This document shows, piece after piece, positions 32,448-41,332 of a stretch of DNA of 64,000 nt (positions within the stretch are counted from its first letter, which is position 1; the number at the start of each line of letters is the position of its first letter). The notes beneath the pieces are model-generated. The model was not told the DNA's origin, did not search any database, and saw only the letters and a program-made list of their open reading frames with translations. Source of the DNA: Trebonia sp963795335 (GTDB taxonomy: Bacteria; Actinomycetota; Actinomycetes; Streptosporangiales; Streptosporangiaceae); NCBI GenBank assembly GCA_963795335.1, contig CAWCHI010000014.1:1-64000 (forward strand), in the 5' to 3' direction. The translations under genes and the position numbers were made by a program.

Positions 32448-33790
32448 CGGGCCGGGCCGTCGGCCGATGGCAGCGGCTGCAGGTCCATCTCCAGCGTCAC
32501 CTTCGTCCCCTCCCCCGGTGCCGACTGCACCGTCGCGGTACCGCCGTGCCGGGTCATCCGGCCGCGGATGGACTCCGCCACTCCCTTGCGGTCGCCCGGC
32601 ACTGCGGCCGGGTCAAAGCCCTGGCCCCGGTCGCGCACGGCGACACTGACCCTATCCGGCTCGACCTCGGCGTACACCGAGATCTCGGCCGCCCCCGACC
32701 ACTTGGCCGCGTTGACGGTCGCCTCACGGGCCGCCGCGAGCAGCGCGCTGAGCCGGGTGTCAAGGGCGCAGTCGCCCACCGTCACCACCTCGACCGGGAC
32801 GCCGTGCCTGGCCTCGACGTCACGCTGGATCTGGCGAATCCCCTCGGCGAACGAGGACACGTCGGCCTCGCCCGGTGCCCGGCCCTCGAACAGCCAGGAG
32901 CGCAGCTCGCGCTCCTGGGCCCGGGCGAGCTGCACCACCGCCTGGGGGTCGTCGGACCGCCGCTGGATGAGCGCGAGCGTCTGCAGCACTGAGTCGTGCA
33001 CCCGGGCGGCGAGGTCGGCCCGCTCCTCGGCCCGGGCGCGCGCCTGCCGCTCAATCACCAGGTCGCGCGCGATCCGCAGCCACCACGGGCCCAGCAGCAG
33101 CACGAACGCCGCCACCACGAGGAGGAAGCCGCCGAGCGGCGCCAGCTGCAGGCTACCGCCGTGCAGGCTCAGCAGCCAGCCGAGGCCGCCCGCGAGCAGC
33201 ACCACCGCGCCCGCCACCCGCAGCCGGCTGGCGCGGCGCGCACCGCGCCCCTCGAACTGAACCAGCCGCTGCAGTCCGGCCCGCTCGGCGTCCGGCGCGT
33301 TGCGCCAGATCAGCGTCAGCCCGGCCACGCTGATGACCTGCGGCCACAGGTAGGTCTCGATCGCGCCGTCGTTCAGCGGGCCTGCCAGCAGCAGGAACAC
33401 GGCCAGGAGGGAGGCCAGGGCGATGGCCAGGACCACCCCGGGCGAGTCGTGCCGGGCGCGGGCGGCGATGCTGGCGTCCTGGCCCTTGGCCGGGATCAGC
33501 AGCCAGCCGAGGACGTAGAAGGGCACCGCCCAGCCGGTGCTGACCAGCGCGGCGACCGCGAGCGCGATCCGCACCGTGGTCGGGCTGAAGCTCCGCCACG
33601 CGGCCAGGCCCGCGGCGACGCCGCCCGCCAGCCGGTCGTCGGGCTCGCGGCGCAGCGGCTGCCCGTCACCGCGGTGCCGGTCACGAAAGCGAAAAGCCCA
33701 CTCGGGGGGACTGTCGCGGCGACCGTGCGGTCCGTGCCAGTGCCCCCGGCCGGTCACCGGGGACTGGCCGGGCTGGTCCTGGAACTGCAT
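32444..33790 (-). CDS. Sensor histidine kinase with N-terminal PspC domain
   Basis: 448 residues. About 45-105 is a PspC domain (LRREPDDRLAGGVAAGLAAW, VPFYVLGWLLIPA); further membrane helices follow to about 240. The HisKA_3 dimerisation helix holds His265 (LAARVHDSVLQTLALIQRR), and the ATPase domain has AAREATVNAAKWSGA (N box) and DRGQGFDP (G box). This is the LiaS/DegS-like class that pairs with LuxR-type regulators. PspC fused to the kinase suggests sensing of membrane stress. ATG 33790 shows no clear ribosome site. Confidence 0.92.
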   Translation of the reverse strand: MQFQDQPGQSPVTGRGHWHGPHGRRDSPPEWAFRFRDRHRGDGQPLRREPDDRLAGGVAAGLAAWRSFSPTTVRIALAVAALVSTGWAVPFYVLGWLLIPAKGQDASIAARARHDSPGVVLAIALASLLAVFLLLAGPLNDGAIETYLWPQVISVAGLTLIWRNAPDAERAGLQRLVQFEGRGARRASRLRVAGAVVLLAGGLGWLLSLHGGSLQLAPLGGFLLVVAAFVLLLGPWWLRIARDLVIERQARARAEERADLAARVHDSVLQTLALIQRRSDDPQAVVQLARAQERELRSWLFEGRAPGEADVSSFAEGIRQIQRDVEARHGVPVEVVTVGDCALDTRLSALLAAAREATVNAAKWSGAAEISVYAEVEPDRVSVAVRDRGQGFDPAAVPGDRKGVAESIRGRMTRHGGTATVQSAPGEGTKVTLEMDLQPLPSADGPAR

Positions 33791-33932
33791 GTCACCATCA
33801 TCACCCGCCCCGGGGGGTGGTGGCCATCGGGGCTTTCCCTGATCCGGGCTCAGGGTGACTCAGGGTCCCCCGGGGGTCGAGCCAGGGGCGTTCCCGATAC
33901 CCAGGCGCGCGCGGCGGGCCAAGACTGGAGCC

Positions 33933-34220
33933 ATGAGCACTTCCGGGGACACCACCCAGACCCAGACGCCAGCCGCCCACGCCGGCCGGCCACCACTTCG
34001 CCGCGCCGTCAACGGGCGCATGCTCGCCGGCGTGTGCGCCGGCATCGCTGATTACCTCGCGGTCGACGTGACCCTCATCCGCGTGGCTTTCGCCGTGTTC
34101 ACCTTCCTCGGCGGCGCGGGCGTGCCGGCCTACCTGGCCTGCCTGCTGCTGATCCCGGAGGAGGGCAGCGACCAGTCGATCGCCGGCTCGCTGCTCCACT
34201 CGGTCGAGCACGACCTCTGA
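33933..34220 (+). CDS. PspC-domain small membrane protein
   Basis: 95 residues from ATG 33933. After a Thr/Ala-rich front comes a single PspC domain (LRRAVNGRMLAGVCAGIADYLAVDVTLIRVAF) with two hydrophobic segments, ending LLIPEEGSDQ. It is divergent from the PspC-histidine kinase gene across about 140 bases and is followed by a DUF1707 gene. PspC-like proteins sense or dampen envelope stress; this one may be both partner and target of the two-component pair. Confidence 0.9.
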   Translation: MSTSGDTTQTQTPAAHAGRPPLRRAVNGRMLAGVCAGIADYLAVDVTLIRVAFAVFTFLGGAGVPAYLACLLLIPEEGSDQSIAGSLLHSVEHDL

Positions 34221-34249
34221 TGTCACCGGGCAGGAAGGGAGCCACCGTC

Positions 34250-34693
34250 ATGTCACCCACGTCGAGTCAGCAGCAGTGGACGCGCCGCGTCCGCTACTCC
34301 GACCAGCAGCTGCGCGTCTCCGACGCCGACCGTAACGCGGTCGCCGAGCTGCTCACCCAGCACTACGCCGAGGGCCGGCTCGACCAGGCCGAGTTCGACG
34401 AGCGGGTCGGCCGGACGATGGCGGCCAAGACCCGCGGCGACCTCGCGGGCCTGTTCGACGACCTTCCGGAGGCCGAGGGCGGCGCCGGGGCGCCGGGCGA
34501 GCCGGCCCTGCCCTACCGGCGGCGTCACCGCGGGGGCGGGATCTTGCGTCCCCTCCTGCTGATCGCGCTGGTACTGATCTGCGCGAACGTCGCCTGGCAC
34601 GCCGTCGCCAGCATGTTCTTCATCGGGCCGGCGCTGTGGATGGTGGCTGTCATCGCGATCATCGTCCTGGTCGCCCGGTCGCGCCGGCACTAG
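34250..34693 (+). CDS. DUF1707 membrane protein
   Basis: 147 residues from ATG 34250, which follows AGGAAGGGAG; an ATG at 34220 overlapping the preceding stop is the alternative. About 15-65 is the DUF1707 domain (LRVSDADRNAVAELLTQHYAEGRLDQAEFDERVGRTMAAKT shape, with the D-R-E-x-x-x-L pattern). Two C-terminal hydrophobic helices follow (PLLLIALVLICANVAWHAV, GPALWMVAVIAIIVLVAR). DUF1707 proteins are common beside two-component genes in actinobacteria; their role is not established. Confidence 0.9.
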   Translation: MSPTSSQQQWTRRVRYSDQQLRVSDADRNAVAELLTQHYAEGRLDQAEFDERVGRTMAAKTRGDLAGLFDDLPEAEGGAGAPGEPALPYRRRHRGGGILRPLLLIALVLICANVAWHAVASMFFIGPALWMVAVIAIIVLVARSRRH

Positions 34694-34700
34694 CGGGTCC

Positions 34701-34745
34701 CCGGCATGAGGGGCACCGGCATGAGGCGCACCGGCATGAGGGGCG
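34701..34745 (+). repeat. 15-bp tandem repeat, three copies
   Basis: CCGGCATGAGGGGCA, CCGGCATGAGGCGCA and CCGGCATGAGGGGCG at 34701-34745, in the gap between the DUF1707 gene and the HerA-like ATPase start. Each unit contains an ATG. Confidence 0.85.
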
Positions 34746-37275
34746 GGCGCGCGGGCGGTACCGTGGCCGCATGGGCTCGCTCCACGTCGCCAGCGCGCCT
34801 CCGCCTGCCCTGTCGGTGGCCGGAGACCGGGCGCCGGTCGCCAACGCGTACTTCGCCGTCACCGTCGACGCGGCCGTCGACCTGCGCGAGGCCCGGGGAT
34901 ACCGCAGCCTGACCCGGGCCGAACGGGTGTCGCGGGCCCAGGCTGAGCAGCGGGAGTTCGTCGGCGCGTTCCTCGATCCGGGTCTCGGGGCGGCGCTCGA
35001 CCTGCGGGTCGCGGTCGACCCGGCGGCCGCCGCGCCGCTCTCGGTGACGCTGCTCGGCCGCGTCTGGGGCGACAGCGCCGACGCAGTGGCGAAGCGGGCC
35101 GAGGAGCTGCGCGGCCGGGTCCTGGCGGCCGTCCCGCAGCACGTCACCGCGGCCGCGGTGGAAGACGGGGACGTGGTCGGACGGCTGCTCAAGCCGTTCC
35201 CCGGAACCCCGGTCGACTCGGCCGTCATCACCCGTCACGAGCTGATCGGCGTGCCCTCCCGCCCGGACGCGGGCGTCAGCTACTACTACTCGGCGGCCCC
35301 GTTCACCTGGTCCGATGACGACTGGTCGGCAGTGTACGCGGCGCTCGCGGCGAGCCCGGTGCCGCTGGTGCTGTCGGTCGCGGTGCTGCCGCTGCTGGTC
35401 CCGCCGTCGTTTGCGCAGACCTTGCGCACGCTGGCCGGCTTCTACAGCCGGCTGGCCCGGGAGGGCGAGGCGCCGGCCGGCATCTACCACGGGCGGCAGC
35501 GGCTCGCCCCCGACCCGTTCACGGTCGGCGCGAGCCAGGACTTCCATGAGTTTGCCCACCGCCTCGGGCACAAGGCCTTCGCGCTGCGCATCCAGGTGTC
35601 GGCCCCACGGCAGCTGCCGCCGGGCATCGTCGAGACGATTGCCGCGGCGGTCTCCCCCGCCCTGCGGACGGCGGGCCCGGCGGACTACCAGCGGCCACTG
35701 TTCGCGGGCGATGTGCGCCGCCCGGCCAGCGTCGCCGAGCGACGGCTGGCCGAGTACAACCTGAATGTCATCAACTTCGGCATGCTGGCCGGGCGGCCGG
35801 AGATCTGGGGCCGCCACGACCCACCTGATCCCCAGCTTGCGATGCTCACCGTGCTCGGCGATGCGCGCGACGCCTGCTGCGCGTTCCGCCTGCCGATCGC
35901 CGCCGACGGGGTGCTGCCGTGGTTCCGGGTGCACCGCGGCCAGCGGGCGGCCGACGCCGGCCAGGTGGCCGGGCCCGTCATCCGGATCGGCCGGGTCTCT
36001 GCCACTGACCGCGACATCGTGCTGCCGCTGCGCTGGCTGGGCGGGCACACGCTGATCGCCGGGTCACCGGGCAGCGGCAAGACCACTACCGCGGCCGAGA
36101 TCGTGCGCCAGCTGTGGGCCGACCACCAGGTGCCGTTTCTGGTCATCGCGCCGACCCGGTCCGCCGCCGAGGACTACCAGCGGCTGGCCGGAGCCACCGG
36201 GTTCGAGGCGCTCGAGGTCATCACCGCGGGCGACGAGGACGGCACCCCGCTCCGGTTCAACCCGTTCGAGGTACCGGGCGGGATGCTCATCAGCGCGCAC
36301 GCCGCGCACCTGCTCACCTGCTTTACGGCCGCCCTCGGGCTGCCGGGGCCGGTGACGCCGGCCTACCGGGACGCGCTCAGCCTGACGTACCTGCGGGCGG
36401 GCTTCCTGCCGTCGGAGCGGGCGGCCGGGCCGGACAGGGCATGGCCCACCATCGCCGACTTCGGCGCGGCGCTGGACGAGGTGACCGACGACCCCGGCTA
36501 CCAGGGGGAGGGCCGGGCCGGCGGCGACGCCGTCCGGCCGCTGGCGACCGGGCCAGCCGGGTCGGCCCTGCTCGCCAGCCGGCCAGCCGGCCTCGGGCAG
36601 CTCCTGGGGCATCCGGTGATCCTCGACCTCAGCGCGCTCGGGGACGGCCCCGAGCAGGCGCTGCTGACGGCGCTGGTGCTCAACGCGGTGATCGAGCACC
36701 ACCAGGCCAACTACCAGCAGGCGGGCGCGCGGGCGGCCACCGGGCTGGCGCACGTCACCGTGGTCGAGGAGGCGGGCCGGCTGTTCGCGGGCCCGGGGAG
36801 GCCCGGGCCCGGCCCCCAGTCCCGCTCGCGGGCCGCGACGACCCTTGCCCGCGGGCTGACCGGCAGCCGCGGGAACGGGGCGGGGGTGATCTTGACCGAG
36901 CGGTCCCCGGCCGAACTGGTCCGGGAGGCGCTCCGCAACACCGGCCTGAAGGTCATCCACCGCCTCCCGGCCGAAGACGACCGGCGCTCCATGGGCGAGG
37001 CGGCCGGCCTCGACCAGCCCCAGCGCGCACTGGCGGCGCGGCTGCGAGACGGAGAGGCCCTGCTCTACTGCGACGAGCTGGCCGAGGCGGTGCACGCGGA
37101 GATCACGGCGACGCTGCCCCCGGGGCCGCCCGGCTCCGGCGGCCCAGCTGGCGGTGACGCGGTCGGCCACGCCCCCGTTCGCGGGCTGCGAGCGGTGCCG
37201 TGCGCAATGCGACTACCGCGGTGCGGCCCTGTCCATCCTGCAGGACCGCCGCACTGTTGCCGCGATCGCCGCCGC

Positions 37276-37365
37276 AGCCGGGCCACCGTCAGCCGGGCCA
37301 CCGTCAGCCGGGCCACCGTCAGCCGGGCCACCGTCAGCCGGGCCACCGTCAGCCGGGCCACCGGA
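37276..37365 (+). repeat. 15-bp tandem repeat, five exact copies plus one variant
   Basis: AGCCGGGCCACCGTC is repeated exactly five times (37276-37350), and a sixth copy ending CCGGA follows. In the cysteine-tail frame it encodes a Pro/Gly/Ser-rich AGPPS repeat. Confidence 0.92.
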
Positions 37366-37525
37366 GCCGGGACTGGCGGCAGCCGGAGACGGCGGCCGGC
37401 TGACGCACCTGCGGCGGGTGCTGCACGAAGCCGTGGGGCGGTTCCCGGCCCTGCCCGCGGGCGACCCGGGGCGCAGTGACGCCGCGTACTGCCTGTTCCT
37501 GCACGTCCAGGCGATCACCCGCCGC

Positions 37526-37570
37526 TGGCCCGGTCCGGAGTGGCCCGGTCCGGAGTGGCCCGGTCCGGAG
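37526..37570 (+). repeat. 15-bp tandem repeat, three exact copies
   Basis: TGGCCCGGTCCGGAG repeated exactly at 37526, 37541 and 37556; it encodes WPGPE three times in the tail of the ATPase gene. Confidence 0.92.
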
Positions 37571-37680
37571 TGGCCCGCCGTTGCGGCCGGGGTGCTCGGC
37601 ATCGGCCCGGCCAGCGCCGGCGGCCCGGTAAGGTCGGCTGAGGGTCAGGGCGCGGAGCCCCAGGAAACGGACGGGCAGTC

Positions 37681-38715
37681 ATGAGCTTCTGCGCCAGTTG
37701 CGGGCGGCAGCGGAACGGGACGGCGCGGTTCTGCGCGGGCTGCGGGACCGAGTTCAGCGAGACCAGCCCGGCGGGGCAGGCCGGACCGGAGGGCGCGACC
37801 CGGACGGACGTGCCCGCCGACGTGACCCGGGCCGACCCGCCCGACCCGTTCGCGGCCTGGTACGCCTCACCGGAGCAGGCCGGGCCGTCTGGCAGTGACA
37901 GCAACTGGCAGCCGACCCAGACGGTCGAGGCCACGCCGGCCCGCCGGGGCGGGTACCAGCCGCCGCCGGCGGACCCGGTCACGCCGCCCGGCCCTTATCC
38001 GGGTGGCCCGTACCCCGGTGGCCCGTACCCCGGCGGCCCGTACCCCGGCGGCCCGCTGGCGGGTGGGCGGGCGCCGCGCAGCCGCCGCGGCCTTTTCGCG
38101 GCCCTCGCCGTCGTTGTCGTGCTGGCCGCGGGCGGCGGTGCCTACGCGCTCGCGTCCACGCTCGGCGGGCATCACACGGCGCAGTCGGCGACCCGGCCGG
38201 ACACCGGGTCGTCCGCGGCCACCGGGACGTCCGCCGGCCCGTCCGCCGGCACCACCGCCGCCGGCACCACGGCCGGCTCGCCAGCCGCCAGCCCGTCGGC
38301 GACCCCGTCGCCCACCCTCAGCCTTGTCGCCCTGGCCTCCGGCGTGTCTGGCAGCCCCGCCGCGCCGCAGGTCGAGTCGCTGCTCAGCCATTACTTCCAC
38401 GGCATCAACACCCGCGACTACGCCGAGTACGCCGGCACCCTCACGCCGGCCGAGAAGGCGAGGCAGACCCAGCCGGTGTTTACCTCCGGCTACTCAAGCA
38501 CGACTGACTCGGGCATGACGCTGACCTCCCTCGCCAGCGGCAACAGCGGCCTGACGGCGACGGTGACGTTCACCAGCCACCAGTCGCCCGCGCAGAGCGT
38601 CGACCACAGCGGCTGCAACGACTGGACGCTGAACTTCTACCTGGTCGCGCAGGGCAGTGGCTACCTGATCGGTCCGGAGCCGTCCGGTTACCAGCCCGCT
38701 CACACGGACTGCTAG
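37681..38715 (+). CDS. Zinc-ribbon single-pass membrane protein
   Basis: 344 residues. The N-terminus is a double-Cys zinc ribbon (FCASCGRQRNGTARFCAGCG) facing the cytosol. A disordered Pro/Gly-rich region follows with four PGGPY repeats, one transmembrane helix (GLFAALAVVVVLAAGGGAYAL, about 137-157), a Ser/Thr/Ala-rich stalk, and an extracytoplasmic domain of about 130 residues (VESLLSHYFHGINTRDYAEYAG, TLTPAEKARQTQ) with two Cys that could form a disulfide. The start overlaps the stop of the ATPase gene (ATGA), so the two are translationally coupled. The outer domain resembles NTF2-like stalked domains; function unknown. Confidence 0.85.
   Translation: MSFCASCGRQRNGTARFCAGCGTEFSETSPAGQAGPEGATRTDVPADVTRADPPDPFAAWYASPEQAGPSGSDSNWQPTQTVEATPARRGGYQPPPADPVTPPGPYPGGPYPGGPYPGGPYPGGPLAGGRAPRSRRGLFAALAVVVVLAAGGGAYALASTLGGHHTAQSATRPDTGSSAATGTSAGPSAGTTAAGTTAGSPAASPSATPSPTLSLVALASGVSGSPAAPQVESLLSHYFHGINTRDYAEYAGTLTPAEKARQTQPVFTSGYSSTTDSGMTLTSLASGNSGLTATVTFTSHQSPAQSVDHSGCNDWTLNFYLVAQGSGYLIGPEPSGYQPAHTDC
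37990..38049 (+). repeat. 15-bp tandem repeat, four copies
   Basis: GGCCCTTATCCGGGT followed by three near-identical GGCCCGTACCCCGGT/C units, encoding the PGGPY repeats of the zinc-ribbon protein. Confidence 0.9.
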
Positions 38716-38725
38716 TTTCCAGGTC

Positions 38726-39856
38726 ATGGTCGTTCCGCTCGCCGCCCGCTGGGTCGCGGCGGCATGCGGCATCCTGCTCCTGCTGACCGGGTGGCAGTCC
38801 GTCATCGGGACGCTGATCGTCCCCCGGCCGGTCGGGTCGTGGCTCACCCGCGCGGTCGACCGCGTCGTGCTCACCGTCTTCCGGGCGGTGACCAGGACCG
38901 CCAGCTGGCCCGTGCGTGACCGGATCCTCGCCACCCAGGCGGCCGCGATCCTGGTCACCCAGCTGGCGGGCTGGCTGGGCATCTTCCTCGCCGGCTACTC
39001 GCTGGTGCTGTGGCCCGCCCACGGCCGCAGCATCAGCGCGGCGCTAACCGAGGCGGGCTCTTCCCTGTTCACCCTCGGCTTCGCCGAGCCGCCGGGGACG
39101 ACGCCGGACGCGCTCGTCTTCGTCGCCGCGGCGACCGGGATGGTGGTGGTCGCGCTGCAAATCGGCTACCTGCCCACGCTGTACGCCGCCTTCAACCGGC
39201 GGGAGACCGAGGTCGCGCTGCTCAACGCGCGGGCGGGGGTACCCAGCTGGGGGCCGGAGCTGCTCGCGCGCACGCACTACGCGCTCGGCTCCGGGGTGTC
39301 GACCCTCAACACGCTGCCCGAGCTGTACCGGCAGTGGGAACGGTGGGCGGCCGACGTGGCCGAGAGCCACACGACCTACCTGCCGCTGGTGCGCTTCCGC
39401 TCGCCCCAGCCGTACTCGTCCTGGGTGATCTCGCTGCTGGCGATGCTCGACTCGGCCGCGCTGGTGCTGTCCCTGGAGCCGGACCCGGCGCTGGTGGTGC
39501 CCGCGCGGCTGTTCCTCCGCAGCGGGTTCAGCTGCGTGACCAGAGTTGCCCGGGCGATGGGGGCCGACGTCCCCGACGAGGCGGATCCCGAGGGCAGCAT
39601 CAGCCTGACCTACGAAGACTTTCTCGGCGCCATCGCGCGGTTGCACGAGGTCGAGTTCCCGACCGACCGCGACCCGGCGGACGCGTGGCCGGACTTCGTC
39701 GGCTGGCGGGTCAACTACGAGAGCGCCGCTTACCACATCGCGGCGGCGCTCGACGCGGTCCCGGCGCTCTGGTCAGGCCCCCGGCACTTCCCGGCCGACC
39801 CGGTCCCGCCGCAGCGGCCGCCGTCTGGGCGGCAGCGCCCGGACGACAATAAATGA
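38726..39856 (+). CDS. Membrane protein with pore-helix-like segment
   Basis: 376 residues starting 11 bases after the zinc-ribbon gene. The first 165 residues contain four hydrophobic helices. Between the second and third lies EAGSSLFTLGFAEPPG, which resembles the pore helix and filter of two-helix cation channels (TxTTVGYG), though the filter itself is not canonical. The remaining 210 residues are a cytosolic helical domain with no signature I recognise. Position suggests it works with the ATPase and the zinc-ribbon protein. A possible ion channel; the exact family is unknown. Confidence 0.8.
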   Translation: MVVPLAARWVAAACGILLLLTGWQSVIGTLIVPRPVGSWLTRAVDRVVLTVFRAVTRTASWPVRDRILATQAAAILVTQLAGWLGIFLAGYSLVLWPAHGRSISAALTEAGSSLFTLGFAEPPGTTPDALVFVAAATGMVVVALQIGYLPTLYAAFNRRETEVALLNARAGVPSWGPELLARTHYALGSGVSTLNTLPELYRQWERWAADVAESHTTYLPLVRFRSPQPYSSWVISLLAMLDSAALVLSLEPDPALVVPARLFLRSGFSCVTRVARAMGADVPDEADPEGSISLTYEDFLGAIARLHEVEFPTDRDPADAWPDFVGWRVNYESAAYHIAAALDAVPALWSGPRHFPADPVPPQRPPSGRQRPDDNK

Positions 39857-39889
39857 TCCGTCATCAATAGCCATCGCTATGATTGCCGC

Positions 39890-40354
39890 ATGACGGCGGC
39901 ATGGCTGAGCGACGACGAGCAGCGGGCATGGCGGAGCTACCTGAGGATGAGCGCACTGCTGCCGGCCGCGCTGGGCCGGCAGCTGCAGCAGGACTGCGGG
40001 TTGTCCCTGTCCGAGTACGAGGTCCTCGTCCAGCTCAGCGAGGCACCGCAGCGGCGGCTGCGGCCGTTCCAGATCTGCGAGGCCCTGAACTGGGAGCAGA
40101 GCCGCCTGTCGCACCAGCTGACCCGGATGGAACGGCGCGGGCTGGTCTCCCGCCGGGAATGCGAGGCAGACGGGCGGGGGGCCTACGTCGAGCTGACCGC
40201 GGCAGGCGCCGACACCATCAAGGCGGCGGCGCCGCGGCACGTCGCGACCGTGCGGGCGCTCGTCTTCGACCGGCTCAGCGGCGACCAGCGGACGGCGCTG
40301 GAGCAGGCCTGCGGGGCCATCGTCAGCAGGCTGACCGAGCCCGGGCAGCCCTGA
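39890..40354 (+). CDS. MarR-family transcriptional regulator
   Basis: 154 residues with the MarR winged-helix layout: dimerisation helices at both ends, recognition region LRPFQICEALNWEQSRLSHQL, the wing (RRGLVSRRECEADGRGAYVEL), then TAAGADTIKAAAPRHVATV. The DGR-G motif of the wing is present. The 33-base gap before it is AT-rich (AATAAATGATCC, ATCGCTATGATTGCC) and is likely its own promoter or operator. The neighbours give no clear effector. Confidence 0.92.
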   Translation: MTAAWLSDDEQRAWRSYLRMSALLPAALGRQLQQDCGLSLSEYEVLVQLSEAPQRRLRPFQICEALNWEQSRLSHQLTRMERRGLVSRRECEADGRGAYVELTAAGADTIKAAAPRHVATVRALVFDRLSGDQRTALEQACGAIVSRLTEPGQP

Positions 40355-40382
40355 GCCGCCCGCGCGAGCGAGGTGACCGCCG

Positions 40383-41306
40383 CTAACGCGCGTCCGGCCC
40401 GCCCGGCCCGGCTTGGCCGTCCCCGCCCGGGCCGTTCCCGTGCCCGCCGTAGTGGTTCGCCGATCCCGGCTGGAAGGGCTGCTGACTGCCGGAACCGGGC
40501 GAGCCGGCCGCGCCCCCGAGCAGGTTCCAGCAGTACTCGTCGATCTTCCGCCTGCCCCCGGCGACCGGGCTGAGCCGCGCGACGGCGGCTTTCCAGTCCT
40601 TCCAGCCGGATGACCACGGGTCGACGTACTCGTGGCACAGCGCCGTCTCCTGGGCGGGCGACAGCGTGGGCGACGTGGCCGGCGCCGGAACCTGGGTCCG
40701 TTCCCCGTGGCCTTCCACCGCCTGCTGCTTCGCGGCCGGGCTGCTGAATGGGGCCGGGCGGCTGGATGGGGCCGCCGCGTTGTGGGTCGTCAGCGGGGCC
40801 ACCAGGCCGGCCTTGGCCGGCCCACCCGCGGACCCGCTCAGCGCGAAGGTAACAGCGATACCCCCGGCGAGGGCGACCGCCGTCCCGGCCAGCACCGCCG
40901 TCATCCGGCGGCGGCCGTGCCATGGCGCGCGGGACGGCCGACGGTGACTACCGGGCGGGCGCCGGGACCCGCCGTCCGCCCCCCGCACCGGCAGCGGGCC
41001 GGACAGGGCGGCCGGGGGGCGGGCGGCTGGCAGCGTCCGCAGCCGGAAGACCGCCCGCGCGGCCGCCTCGCCGTCCAGCTCACCCGGGCCGGGGCCGGCC
41101 CGCAGCGCGGCCACGACCGTCTCCGCGGACCCGGGCGGGCCGGGAAAGCCGCCGGACGCACCCGACAGCCCCGACAGCCCCGACAGCACAGCATCGTCGG
41201 CGCGAGCCACCGCGGCCGGCACGTCCTCGCCGTCGCCCTCGCCGAAGCAGAGGTCCGGCTCGTCCCACGGCGCGGACCCCCAGACCGGCGGCTGGCTGTC
41301 TGACAT
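40383..41306 (-). CDS. Single-pass membrane protein paired with an ECF sigma factor
   Basis: ATG 41306 gives 307 residues; the open frame reaches TTG 41336. The cytosolic N-terminal part (about 130 residues) is acidic, then basic (RRPPGSHRRPSRAPWHGRRR). One transmembrane helix (MTAVLAGTAVALAGGIAVTFAL) leads to a Pro/Ala-rich outer region with a helical element (PAQETALCHEYVDPW, DWKAAVARLSP) and a Gly-rich tail. It follows the ECF sigma gene by 26 bases, the usual place of an anti-sigma factor, but I see no HxxxCxxC zinc motif. It could be a non-zinc anti-sigma factor or a target. Confidence 0.78.
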   Translation of the reverse strand: MSDSQPPVWGSAPWDEPDLCFGEGDGEDVPAAVARADDAVLSGLSGLSGASGGFPGPPGSAETVVAALRAGPGPGELDGEAAARAVFRLRTLPAARPPAALSGPLPVRGADGGSRRPPGSHRRPSRAPWHGRRRMTAVLAGTAVALAGGIAVTFALSGSAGGPAKAGLVAPLTTHNAAAPSSRPAPFSSPAAKQQAVEGHGERTQVPAPATSPTLSPAQETALCHEYVDPWSSGWKDWKAAVARLSPVAGGRRKIDEYCWNLLGGAAGSPGSGSQQPFQPGSANHYGGHGNGPGGDGQAGPGGPDAR

Positions 41307-41332
41307 GTCATCATCCGGAACGCCGCGCCCGG

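Larger units (their letters stand above)
34771..37684 (+). pseudogene. HerA/VirB4-like ATPase with cysteine tail, frameshifted near 3' end
   Basis: ATG 34771 opens a large ATPase. About 1-420 is an N-terminal region of unknown fold. Walker A is GSPGSGKTTTAAE at about 431, followed by VIAPTRSAAEDYQRL; Walker B is VTVVEEAGRLF near 664, and a late Arg-rich segment (VIHRLPAEDDRRSM) matches the HerA/FtsK superfamily. Frame 1 runs to 37479 but loses sense after about 37150. Frame 2 then gives PPFAGCERCRAQCDYRGAA, a CxxCxxxC motif, and continues to a stop at 37682-37684. The slip is at a CCCCC run (37169-37173). A separate frame-2 gene from GTG 37154 is the alternative. Coupled to the next gene by ATGA. 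Confidence 0.72.

Noticed and set aside
37276..37365. CRISPR-like direct repeats
   Set aside because: Units are 15 bp with no spacers and lie in a coding frame; this is a tandem repeat.
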